Assembly: GCA_017557715.1 (NCBI GenBank)
Contig: JAFYYE010000036.1
Span: 1-5,604 of the forward strand
DNA from: Pseudobutyrivibrio sp.
GTDB taxonomy: Bacteria > Bacillota > Clostridia > Lachnospirales > Lachnospiraceae
Direction: 5' to 3'
Length of the DNA: 5,604 bases
Part shown: positions 1 through 5,498 of the stretch, in pieces
How the letters are laid out: each line of letters begins with the position of its first letter
Numbering within the stretch: position 1 is the stretch's first letter
Notes under the pieces: generated by a model
Databases searched by the model: none
What the model was told of the DNA's origin: nothing
What the model saw: the letters and a program-made list of their open reading frames with translations, nothing else
Position numbers and translations under genes: made by a program

Positions 1-89
1 TTAACAGTCTCGATGATTTTCTTGGCAGATGAATCTACTAACTCATGATCATAAGCCTTGAGTGTGATTCTCATAACTTGATTTGCCAT
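1..89 (-). CDS. rpsJ: 30S ribosomal protein S10, N-terminal part (runs off left edge)
   Basis: Reading the minus strand from the ATG at 89 gives MANQVMRITLKAYDH, then ELVDSSAKKIIETV, and the window ends. This is the recognisable N-terminus of bacterial S10: the first beta strand (RITLKAYDH) and the start of the first helix (SSAKKIIETV). S10 is a small-subunit head protein and also the transcription-antitermination factor NusE. About 29 of roughly 102 usual residues are present. The start is fixed by a strong Shine-Dalgarno site, AGGAGG on the minus strand at 101-106, 11 nt before the ATG. rpsJ normally leads the S10 operon (rpsJ-rplC-rplD-rplW and so on). Here no gene precedes it on the same strand; instead there is a long leader and its own promoter, which fits the first-gene position. 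The operon content to the left is inferred, not seen. Confidence 0.95.
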   Translation of the reverse strand, partial: MANQVMRITLKAYDHELVDSSAKKIIETV

Positions 90-345
90 AAAAAAAGTCT
101 CCTCCTTTTTCGTTTTTCTGATTCTGAGAAAAATCGAACAAGTGGCGACTGTACACTTACCCGTGTGTATCATGGTTTAAAACTCAAAGTTCGAACCAAG
201 TTCTCACACGTCGTCTCCGCGAATGCGGACGGTTTTCTGTTGTACAGTGACTTGTCGTCAGTTTCCTAACTTGACATTCGCTCCACGGAAAACCAATTCA
301 TTACTGAATTGCAACCTCACGCTTCATAGCTATCATGTCACAGCA
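90..345 (-). promoter_or_regulatory. Long structured 5' leader of rpsJ
   Basis: Between the inferred transcription start (about 345) and the rpsJ ATG lie about 255 nt with no gene and many complementary segments. The main domain is closed by a long-range helix: 138-143 pairs with 250-255 (ACAAGT/ACTTGT) and 148-155 pairs with 241-248 (ACTGTACA/TGTACAGT). Inside it are a compact hairpin (TCCGC 216-220 / GCGGA 225-229, 4-nt loop) and an arm made of 162-167/205-210 (CGTGTG/CACACG), 174-177/194-197 (GGTT/AACC) and 181-184/188-191 (AACT/AGTT). A 5' domain may be closed by 272-277/335-340 and contains a 6-bp hairpin at 294-299/306-311. Ribosomal protein operons are often autoregulated through such leaders; E. 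coli S10 uses L4. I cannot match this fold to a named family, so autoregulation is an inference. The pairings were counted by eye, without energy calculation. Confidence 0.6.
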
Positions 346-351
346 AGTAAT

Positions 352-380
352 AATATACACGAGTAAGGGGGTACCTGCAA
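352..380 (-). promoter_or_regulatory. Sigma-A type promoter for rpsJ, with UP-like AT tract
   Basis: On the minus strand, a -35 box TTGCAG (375-380) is followed after 17 nt by a -10 box TATATT (352-357), giving a start near 345. Immediately upstream of the -35 (381-405) the minus strand is almost entirely A/T with A- and T-runs, as in the UP elements of strong ribosomal promoters. Position, orientation and spacing all suit the S10 operon. Confidence 0.7.
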
Positions 381-395
381 GAAAAAGTTAAAAAT

Positions 396-419
396 AATTG
401 TATTTTATTTAGTACAATT
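396..419. repeat. AT-rich inverted repeat in divergent promoter region
   Basis: AATTGTA (396-402) and TACAATT (413-419) form a perfect 7-bp inverted repeat around a 10-nt spacer. It lies upstream of the rpsJ -35 box and about 50 bp upstream of the promoter of the divergent methyltransferase gene. It could be an operator or simply part of the AT-rich UP-like tract; base composition makes chance plausible. The rest of 420-470 shows only a weak ACAAC/GTTGT repeat (426-440). Confidence 0.25.
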
Positions 420-471
420 TTAAAAACAACTAAATGTTGTGGTTGAAATGTATTTTTTGAACTAGAAGTCA

Positions 472-499
472 TTGAACATTGACAATCTTTAAGTATAAT
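472..499 (+). promoter_or_regulatory. Probable promoter of the methyltransferase gene
   Basis: TTGAAC (472-477), a 16-nt spacer and a perfect TATAAT (494-499) lie about 60 bp before the ATG at 560, giving a start near 506 and a leader of about 54 nt. A better-looking TTGACA at 479-484 is only 9 nt from the TATAAT and so cannot serve as its -35 box. Confidence 0.55.
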
Positions 500-559
500 A
501 GTCAAGGCAACTAGTTATGTCAAGACTACATAATATATATAGAAAGAACAGGTATAAAA

Positions 560-1447
560 ATGCAGGAAGCCAAAAATTGGAAAGATTACGAAATAATAGA
601 TTGTAGCTCTGGCGAGAAGTTGGAGCGTTGGGGAGACTATGTTCTTCTTCGTCCAGATCCACAGGTTATCTGGAACACAAAGAAAAGCTCTCCCTATTAT
701 AAGAAGCTAAACGCTCATTATCATCGTTCTAATAAGGGCGGCGGCGAGTGGGAGTTCTTTGACCTTCCAGAGCAGTGGACAATCAGCTACCCTATCTGCG
801 ATAAGAAGCTCACATTTAATTTAAAGCCTTTTGCTTTTAAGCATACAGGTCTGTTCCCTGAGCAGGCAGTTAACTGGGATTGGTTTTCTTCTATTATAAA
901 TAAGGAAATAAAAGAGAAGAATCGTCCGGTTAAAGTTCTTAACCTTTTCGCCTACACAGGCGGTGCCACTCTCGCAGCAGCAGCCGCTGGTGCCCAGGTT
1001 ACTCACGTAGATGCTTCTAAGGGTATGGTTCAGTGGGCAAAAGAAAATGCTGCTTCATCTGGTCTTTCTGATGCTCCTATCAGATGGCTTGTAGATGACT
1101 GCCGTAAGTTTGTAGAAAGAGAAATCAGACGTGGTAATAAATATGATGGAATCATCATGGATCCTCCTTCATATGGAAGAGGTTCTAAGAATGAAGTTTG
1201 GAAGATTGAGGATGATATTTTCCCATTCATTCAGCTTTGCGAGGAAATCTTAGCCGATGATGCTCTCTTCTTCCTTGTTAACTCTTACACCACCGGTCTT
1301 CAGCCTGCAGTTCTTAACTACATGATTAGCACTGCTCTTTTGAAGAATCATCCTGGTGAAGTTACTGCTGACGAGATTGGTCTTCCTGTTACAGAATCAG
1401 GATTAGTGCTTCCATGTGGTGCAAGCGGAAGATGGGTAAGAAAATAA
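560..1447 (+). CDS. Class I SAM-dependent methyltransferase, COG1092/RlmI-like, without PUA domain
   Basis: This 295-residue cytosolic protein is predicted to transfer a methyl group from S-adenosylmethionine, most likely to RNA. The Rossmann-fold signatures are in order: motif I VLNLFAYTGG (126-135) for SAM binding, the acidic end of strand 2 in HVDASK (149-154), VDD (178-180) after strand 3, and DPPSYGRG (201-208) as the catalytic motif IV. The DPPSYGRG form with a following EVWK (212-215) is typical of COG1092 proteins, the family of E. coli RlmI and RlmK. RlmI is about 396 residues and carries an N-terminal PUA domain; here residues 1-120 instead form a short beta-rich extension, as in a smaller Firmicute subgroup. 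No cysteine of an m5U-type enzyme is evident near motif IV. The Shine-Dalgarno is weak (AGG at 550-552). The next gene follows after 86 bp with its own ribosome site. The fold is secure; the substrate is not. Confidence 0.85.
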   Translation: MQEAKNWKDYEIIDCSSGEKLERWGDYVLLRPDPQVIWNTKKSSPYYKKLNAHYHRSNKGGGEWEFFDLPEQWTISYPICDKKLTFNLKPFAFKHTGLFPEQAVNWDWFSSIINKEIKEKNRPVKVLNLFAYTGGATLAAAAAGAQVTHVDASKGMVQWAKENAASSGLSDAPIRWLVDDCRKFVEREIRRGNKYDGIIMDPPSYGRGSKNEVWKIEDDIFPFIQLCEEILADDALFFLVNSYTTGLQPAVLNYMISTALLKNHPGEVTADEIGLPVTESGLVLPCGASGRWVRK

Positions 1448-1493
1448 CCCTATTATAATAAGAAAGAACACTCATATTTTTTAGAAAGATTTC

Positions 1494-1523
1494 TATAATA
1501 ATATCTACATCACTATATAAGGA
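1494..1523 (+). promoter_or_regulatory. Possible -10 box and ribosome binding site of the MATE gene
   Basis: A perfect TATAAT at 1494-1499 lies 34 bp before the ATG at 1534, but no convincing -35 box stands 16-18 nt upstream. AAGGA at 1519-1523, 10 nt before the ATG, is a good Shine-Dalgarno site and supports that start over the internal Met at codon 7. A 14-nt near-palindrome, TAGAAAGATTTCTA (1482-1495), overlaps the -10 box and could be an operator. The 86-bp gap shows no clear intrinsic terminator, so co-transcription with the methyltransferase remains possible. Confidence 0.4.
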
Positions 1524-1533
1524 AAATAATTTT

Positions 1534-2904
1534 ATGAATCAATCGACAACAATGAATCCACTGGGAACAGAACCAGTTGGACAGCTTCTTAGAAAATTTG
1601 CTATCCCTAGCATCATCGCCATGCTTGTAGGCTCTCTCTACAACATGGTGGATCAGCTTTTCATTGGAAACTTTGTAGGCCCTCTTGGAAATGGTGCTAC
1701 AAACATTCAGTTCCCACTTTCAATACTTAACGTATCGATTGCACTTCTTTGCGGTATCGGTGCAGCCTCAACCTTCAACCTTGCCATGGGGCGTGGTGAG
1801 ACAGAGAAGGCCGGCTATTATATTGGAAACGCTGTTACTATTATGCTCATTGGCGGCTTAGCACTCACAATTATTACAGAAGCCGCTCTTAAACCTATCC
1901 TTTTAGGATGCGGTGCCACTGAGAACATTCTCCCATATGCTATGGAATATTCCAGAATCTGTGCACTTGGATATCCACTGTTTATCCTTTCTGCTGGTGG
2001 TGCCCACATCGTAAGAGCTGACGGAAGCCCTAACATGACTATGGCCATCAACATGACTGGTGCCATCATTAATACTGTTCTCGACTTCCTCTTTGTTGCT
2101 GTCTTCAGATGGGGAATGTCTGGTGCAGCTGTTGCTACTATCATCGGACAGTGCATTTCAGGCATCATGGTGCTTGTATACCTTACAAAATTCAAGACAG
2201 TTAAATTACATAGGGAACATTTTATTCCAAATCTACCAATGATTGCTGCCGTTACATCACTTGGAACTGCGCCATTCATTAATCAGATTGCTATGATGCT
2301 TGTTCAGATTACAATGAATCATGTAATGGGGCACTATGGCGCTCAATCAATTTACGGTTCAGATATTCCTATTACCTGTGCGGGAATCATTTCTAAGGTT
2401 AATGGAATCTGCTTCTCATTTGTAATTGGTATTTCTCAGGGATTACAACCAATTATCAGTTTTAACTATGGAGCTAAGAAATACGATAGAGTTAAGAGTG
2501 CCTTACTGCTTGCATTAAAAATAGCAGCTTGCATTACATTCACAAGCTGGGCATGCTTCCAATTGTTCCCTCGCCAGATTGTATCTATCTTTGGCTCAGG
2601 TGATGAACTTTACTTTGAATTCTGTGAAAAGTACTTTAGAATTTTCCTCTTTGGAATTTGTAGTGCCTTTTTACAGCCTATTTCATCAAACTTCTTTACA
2701 TCAATTGGAAAGCCATATAAGGGAATCTTCATGTCCCTTACAAGACAGGTACTTTTCCTTGCTCCACTTATCATCTTCTTACCTATGATATTTGGATTCA
2801 ACGGAGTTCTTTACGCAGGACCAATTGCAGATGTATTATCGTTCACAATCTGTTTGATACTTGTTAAAAAGGAATTCAATCATCCAGAATTTAAGAACTT
2901 ATAA
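1534..2904 (+). CDS. MATE-family multidrug/cation antiporter
   Basis: This 456-residue integral membrane protein belongs to the MATE (multidrug and toxic compound extrusion) family, which exports cationic drugs or metabolites in exchange for Na+ or H+. Hydrophobicity gives 12 helices, roughly at residues 22-44, 60-80, 96-118, 138-160, 168-190, 197-216, 238-262, 281-303, 322-344, 365-386, 402-422 and 426-444, arranged as two six-helix halves. Family signatures include MVDQLFIGNFVG (38-49) in helix 1, GIGAAS (74-79), RADGSPNMTM (161-170) before helix 5, DFLFV (184-188), GISQGLQPIISFNYGA (299-314) after helix 8, and GPIADVLSF (429-437) in helix 12. The length is normal and the protein looks intact. 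The overall pattern resembles MepA-like Firmicute MATE proteins, but no neighbouring MarR-type regulator is present to support a MepA role, and the substrate cannot be read from sequence. The gene converges with the cyclase gene across a 105-bp gap. Confidence 0.93.
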   Translation: MNQSTTMNPLGTEPVGQLLRKFAIPSIIAMLVGSLYNMVDQLFIGNFVGPLGNGATNIQFPLSILNVSIALLCGIGAASTFNLAMGRGETEKAGYYIGNAVTIMLIGGLALTIITEAALKPILLGCGATENILPYAMEYSRICALGYPLFILSAGGAHIVRADGSPNMTMAINMTGAIINTVLDFLFVAVFRWGMSGAAVATIIGQCISGIMVLVYLTKFKTVKLHREHFIPNLPMIAAVTSLGTAPFINQIAMMLVQITMNHVMGHYGAQSIYGSDIPITCAGIISKVNGICFSFVIGISQGLQPIISFNYGAKKYDRVKSALLLALKIAACITFTSWACFQLFPRQIVSIFGSGDELYFEFCEKYFRIFLFGICSAFLQPISSNFFTSIGKPYKGIFMSLTRQVLFLAPLIIFLPMIFGFNGVLYAGPIADVLSFTICLILVKKEFNHPEFKNL

Positions 2905-2910
2905 ACATAA

Positions 2911-3007
2911 AGAACCTACTGTTACGGTAACAAGCATTAGTATTTCCCCGCTCGACTAACATGTCTCGCTAAGGAAATCTAATAGCTTGATACCTACAGT
3001 AGGTTCT
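2911..3007. repeat. 97-bp nested inverted-repeat element filling the convergent gap; possible bidirectional terminator
   Basis: The ends are perfect 12-bp inverted repeats: AGAACCTACTGT (2911-2922) and ACAGTAGGTTCT (2996-3007). Inside lies a 16-bp arm interrupted by single-base bulges: CAAGC/GCTTG (2931-2935/2985-2989), ATTAG/CTAAT (2936-2940/2979-2983) and ATTTCC/GGAAAT (2942-2947/2973-2978), around a 25-nt loop. Each end also belongs to its own small palindrome: TGTTACGGTAACA (2920-2932) and ACCTACAGTAGGT (2992-3004). The element begins 6 bp after the MATE stop and ends 2 bp before the cyclase stop on the other strand. The flanks are only weakly T-rich (minus side TTATGTTTAT), so it is not a textbook intrinsic terminator. 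Alternatives are a bidirectional 3'-end structure, a MITE-like repeat, or a small structured RNA. No clear target-site duplication flanks it. Confidence 0.75.
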
Positions 3008-3009
3008 AT

Positions 3010-4299
3010 CTATTTACATATTATTTGATTTCTACCTGACTCTTTGGCTACGTAGAGATTTCCATCGGCACGACTGAGGGCTTCGTCTACGGTTTCGCCT
3101 GGCTCTAAGGCTGTGAGTCCAAAACTCATGGTGATTTGGCGGTCGGAATCTGGTACCCAAATGGTACGAACTTCATCCATAATAATTTCAAGCTCGCGGC
3201 GAGCAATATCAAGCTCACGGTTTTCAAAGATTAGTAGAAACTCTTCACCACCCCAACGGGCCGCAATTCCTTTTCCTACCATGCCGTTCTTCAGCTTATC
3301 AGCTACCATCTTTAATACATAGTCTCCCATCTCATGACCGAAGGTATCGTTTACCTTTTTGAAGAAATCAATATCGGATATACATATGCAATATTTAATT
3401 CCAGCCTCTACGGAACGAATTCTTATATCCTCAAGCTTCTTATCAGCAAAGCGCCTGTTGTTCAAACCAGTCAGAGCATCAAACTCCACAAGAGTCTGAA
3501 TTGCCTTCGCCATACGTTTTCCGTCGTTTGCAAGATGCTTGATTTCATCATCCTCAAGCATAAGCTCCCTTGGCATTTCCATTTCAAAATTTCCATCAGC
3601 CAAACTATTCATGTACTTGTCCATCTTGGAAATACGGGCAGCCAGCTTTCTATTAAAATAAACCATGATGTAGCCCATCAAAAGCGCAGTCAAAATACAT
3701 GATATACCGATAGGGAAAACATACTGGAGCATTTCCTGATTAACAGATTCCTGAGATCTGCTAACAGCTATCATGCCGCTTATGGAGCCATCCTCACTTC
3801 TGAGAGGACTGTAATATGCGTAGCTTTTCTTATCATAAACCAGAACATTACTGTAGAATTTACTCTCTCCTGTATCCATTACATCTTTTTTCACGATGAC
3901 CGATGCACTTGTGCCTATAGCTCTATTGCCATAATCATCTTTTAATGTGGTAATCAGGCGCACGTCATCATAGAAAACAGATATATCTATTTCGAGCATT
4001 TCAGCCAAATCGTCAACCATTGTGCTATCGCCGTTTATGCGCTGTTCGCCCTTATACATCTCAATTTCGCCATCATTATCTGCGTCCTCAGCCCAGTAAT
4101 CCCCTACATATACCTCATCAAAAACATACTTTGCCAACTGAGCATCTCTTATAAGCTCTTCACGGGTCTTAGCTGTCACAAGCTGATAAAGTCCACTTAT
4201 GCTAACAGATATGATAATTATAGTCATCAACGACAGTGGAATAAGTGACATCCTCAGCATCTGACTATTTAAACTATTACTAAATTTCCTTTTCGACAT
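3010..4299 (-). CDS. Membrane diguanylate cyclase: Cache-like sensor, HAMP, GGDEF
   Basis: This 429-residue protein is predicted to make cyclic di-GMP from two GTP. A first membrane helix (about 17-40) and a second (about 193-215) flank an extracellular sensor of about 150 residues. The sensor's later part (ISVFYDDVRLITTL 106-119, RAIGT 126-130, YYSPLRSEDGSISGMIAV 162-179) resembles single-Cache (sCache_3-type) small-molecule sensors. A HAMP-like linker follows (about 212-270). The GGDEF domain begins at DALTGLNNRR (274-283), has the metal aspartate in SDIDFF (308-313), the active-site loop RWGGEEF (348-354) and the closing ADGNLYVAKESGRNQ (411-425), so it should be active. The RxxD inhibitory site five residues before GGEEF is replaced by VGKG (341-344). 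No EAL domain is present. A GAGG ribosome site (4307-4310, minus) lies 7 nt before the ATG. The gene follows the sugar-permease operon on the same strand but is separated from it by a terminator. Confidence 0.93.
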   Translation of the reverse strand: MSKRKFSNSLNSQMLRMSLIPLSLMTIIIISVSISGLYQLVTAKTREELIRDAQLAKYVFDEVYVGDYWAEDADNDGEIEMYKGEQRINGDSTMVDDLAEMLEIDISVFYDDVRLITTLKDDYGNRAIGTSASVIVKKDVMDTGESKFYSNVLVYDKKSYAYYSPLRSEDGSISGMIAVSRSQESVNQEMLQYVFPIGISCILTALLMGYIMVYFNRKLAARISKMDKYMNSLADGNFEMEMPRELMLEDDEIKHLANDGKRMAKAIQTLVEFDALTGLNNRRFADKKLEDIRIRSVEAGIKYCICISDIDFFKKVNDTFGHEMGDYVLKMVADKLKNGMVGKGIAARWGGEEFLLIFENRELDIARRELEIIMDEVRTIWVPDSDRQITMSFGLTALEPGETVDEALSRADGNLYVAKESGRNQIICK

Positions 4300-4361
4300 A
4301 CAATTACCTCATAAAGGGTATTTATACACAATCATCCAACCTACTCTATCATTTTCCCACA

Positions 4362-4375
4362 TTAATATGTATTAA
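4362..4375. promoter_or_regulatory. Palindrome upstream of the cyclase gene, possible operator
   Basis: TTAATA (4362-4367) and TATTAA (4370-4375) form a perfect 6+6 palindrome around TG, about 63 bp upstream of the cyclase ATG and just past the terminator. A TATAAA (4321-4326, minus) might be a -10 box, but no good -35 hexamer matches it. The palindrome is A/T-only, so chance is a real alternative. Confidence 0.2.
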
Positions 4376-4380
4376 CGGTG

Positions 4381-4423
4381 AACACAAAAGAGCGGGCCAA
4401 TACTTGATATTGGTCCGCCCTTT
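4381..4423 (-). terminator. Intrinsic terminator of the sugar ABC-transporter operon
   Basis: Positions 4387-4402 pair with 4408-4423 around a 5-nt loop (4403-4407). On the minus-strand RNA this gives a 16-position stem with one C-A mismatch and one G-U wobble and a GC-rich lower half, followed by UUUUGUGUU (4389-4381). It lies 44 bp after the permease stop at 4467. The stem is nearly symmetric, with only a short TTTCGT on the plus side, so the main direction is minus. It separates the permease operon from the cyclase gene. Confidence 0.9.
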
Positions 4424-4466
4424 CGTGGATTTGAATTATGAAAATATGAATATGAAAAAGACTAAC

Positions 4467-5498
4467 TTATTTATTCTTCTGAGCCTTTACAAGTGCAAAT
4501 ATAGATTGAAGAATAATGAATACGCAAAGGAGAGCTGCTGTTGCAATATTTGCCCAGCTTGAAAGAAGCTTTCCATTTGTGTTAACAAGTACTGTAATAG
4601 TACCGTTGATAAGAACACCAAAGAGTGAGCCGATTACATTTCCAACACCACCTGTAAGAAGTGTTCCACCGATTACGGCTGAAGCAATGGCATCCATTTC
4701 AAGGCCTTTTGCCTGGTTAACTGAACCTGACATTGTGTTCAAGCAGTAGAGGATTCCACCTATTGAGCAAAGGAATGAAGAAAGGATGTGTGAAAGCATT
4801 CTTGTCTTCTTTACATTAAGACCCATCATTGTAGCTGATGTCTGGTTACCACCTACTGCATAAAGATTACGTCCAAACTTTGTGTACTTAAGCATTAAGA
4901 AGATAAGTACAAGTACGATTAATGCGATAAGCACTGTTGGTCTGATATATGGAGCAACAATCTTACCGTGCTTATTTGCCTTTCCTAAAAACTCTGGAAG
5001 ATTAATCTTTGAGTTTGCCCATGCGTAGAACAATGGGTTGTCAGCTTCTGTGATAGAAATCTGACCAGAGCAGATAACTGCTGTCATACCTCTTGCAAAG
5101 AACATACCTGCCATTGTTACAATGAATGGCTGAATTTCAAGATATCCTACAAGGAAGCCCTGAACTGCACCAAACACTAAACCAATAACAAGGACAAGTA
5201 TTACCATTGGAACAGCCCCCTTATGCCATTCTGTCATGCCATATACAAGAAGCATACAGTCCATAGCAATTACTGAACCAACCGAAATATCAATACCGCC
5301 TGTAAGCATTACGCATGTCATACCACAGGTTACGCAGATAAGACCTGCATTGTTGATAAGTACATTAAGGAATGTCTGAAGATTTCCAAATCCCTTATCA
5401 GCATAAATTACACAACCAACTGCATACATGAAAACAAATAATGCAATTGTAATAAAAATAAGTACTGTATTTGAATCTAATTTCTTTCTAGTTCTCAT
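4467..5498 (-). CDS. yjfF: Sugar ABC transporter permease, YjfF-like (galactofuranose type)
   Basis: This 343-residue permease has 8-10 predicted membrane helices and belongs to the RbsC/BPD_transp_2 family of sugar importers. The closest match I recognise is E. coli YjfF, the second permease of the YtfQRT-YjfF galactofuranose transporter. Shared blocks are VMLTGGIDISVGSVIA (63-78), PFIVTMAGMFFARG (124-137), the cytoplasmic ATPase-contact loop YAVGGNQTSATMMGL (213-227), LEMDAIASAVIGGTLLTGGV (266-285) and LLSSWANIA (311-319). The start is set by AAAGGAGG 7 nt upstream and by the 1-nt overlap with the preceding permease gene, so the two are probably translationally coupled. This gene ends the operon, since a strong terminator follows. 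The substrate-binding protein and ATPase would lie to the right of the window. The sugar itself is inferred from homology; related two-permease systems in other bacteria import fructose or other sugars. Confidence 0.9.
   Translation of the reverse strand: MRTRKKLDSNTVLIFITIALFVFMYAVGCVIYADKGFGNLQTFLNVLINNAGLICVTCGMTCVMLTGGIDISVGSVIAMDCMLLVYGMTEWHKGAVPMVILVLVIGLVFGAVQGFLVGYLEIQPFIVTMAGMFFARGMTAVICSGQISITEADNPLFYAWANSKINLPEFLGKANKHGKIVAPYIRPTVLIALIVLVLIFLMLKYTKFGRNLYAVGGNQTSATMMGLNVKKTRMLSHILSSFLCSIGGILYCLNTMSGSVNQAKGLEMDAIASAVIGGTLLTGGVGNVIGSLFGVLINGTITVLVNTNGKLLSSWANIATAALLCVFIILQSIFALVKAQKNK

Noticed and set aside
189..197. GTTCGAACC, resembling a tRNA T-loop
   Set aside because: The flanks do not form a T-stem, and no acceptor, D or anticodon arm is present on either strand; it belongs to the rpsJ leader arm.
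45..269. Plus-strand open frame of 74 codons at the left end
   Set aside because: It overlaps rpsJ antisense and the structured leader, has no ribosome site, and its translation resembles no protein family.
364..380. GGGGGTACC, faintly like a T-box antiterminator motif
   Set aside because: It lacks the full T-box consensus, specifier domain and terminator, and it lies within the rpsJ promoter spacer; the downstream gene is not amino-acid related.
479..484. Perfect TTGACA as a -35 box
   Set aside because: It is only 9 nt from the TATAAT at 494-499, and no -10 box is found 16-18 nt downstream.
541..1470. Direct repeat AGAAAGAACA at 541-550 and 1461-1470
   Set aside because: The copies stand at different distances from the starts (9 and 63 nt) and are purine-rich 10-mers likely to recur by chance.
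1818..2279. Minus-strand open frame of 153 codons inside the MATE gene
   Set aside because: It is antisense to a clearly conserved transporter, has no ribosome site, and its composition reflects the codon pattern of the opposite strand.
2911..3007. Integron attC site or insertion-sequence end
   Set aside because: No RYYYAAC/GTTRRRY core pair at the ends, no integrase or transposase gene, and no convincing target-site duplication.
3334..3702. Plus-strand open frame of 122 codons inside the cyclase gene
   Set aside because: It is the antisense of the GGDEF and HAMP coding sequence, with no start signal and no recognisable motifs.
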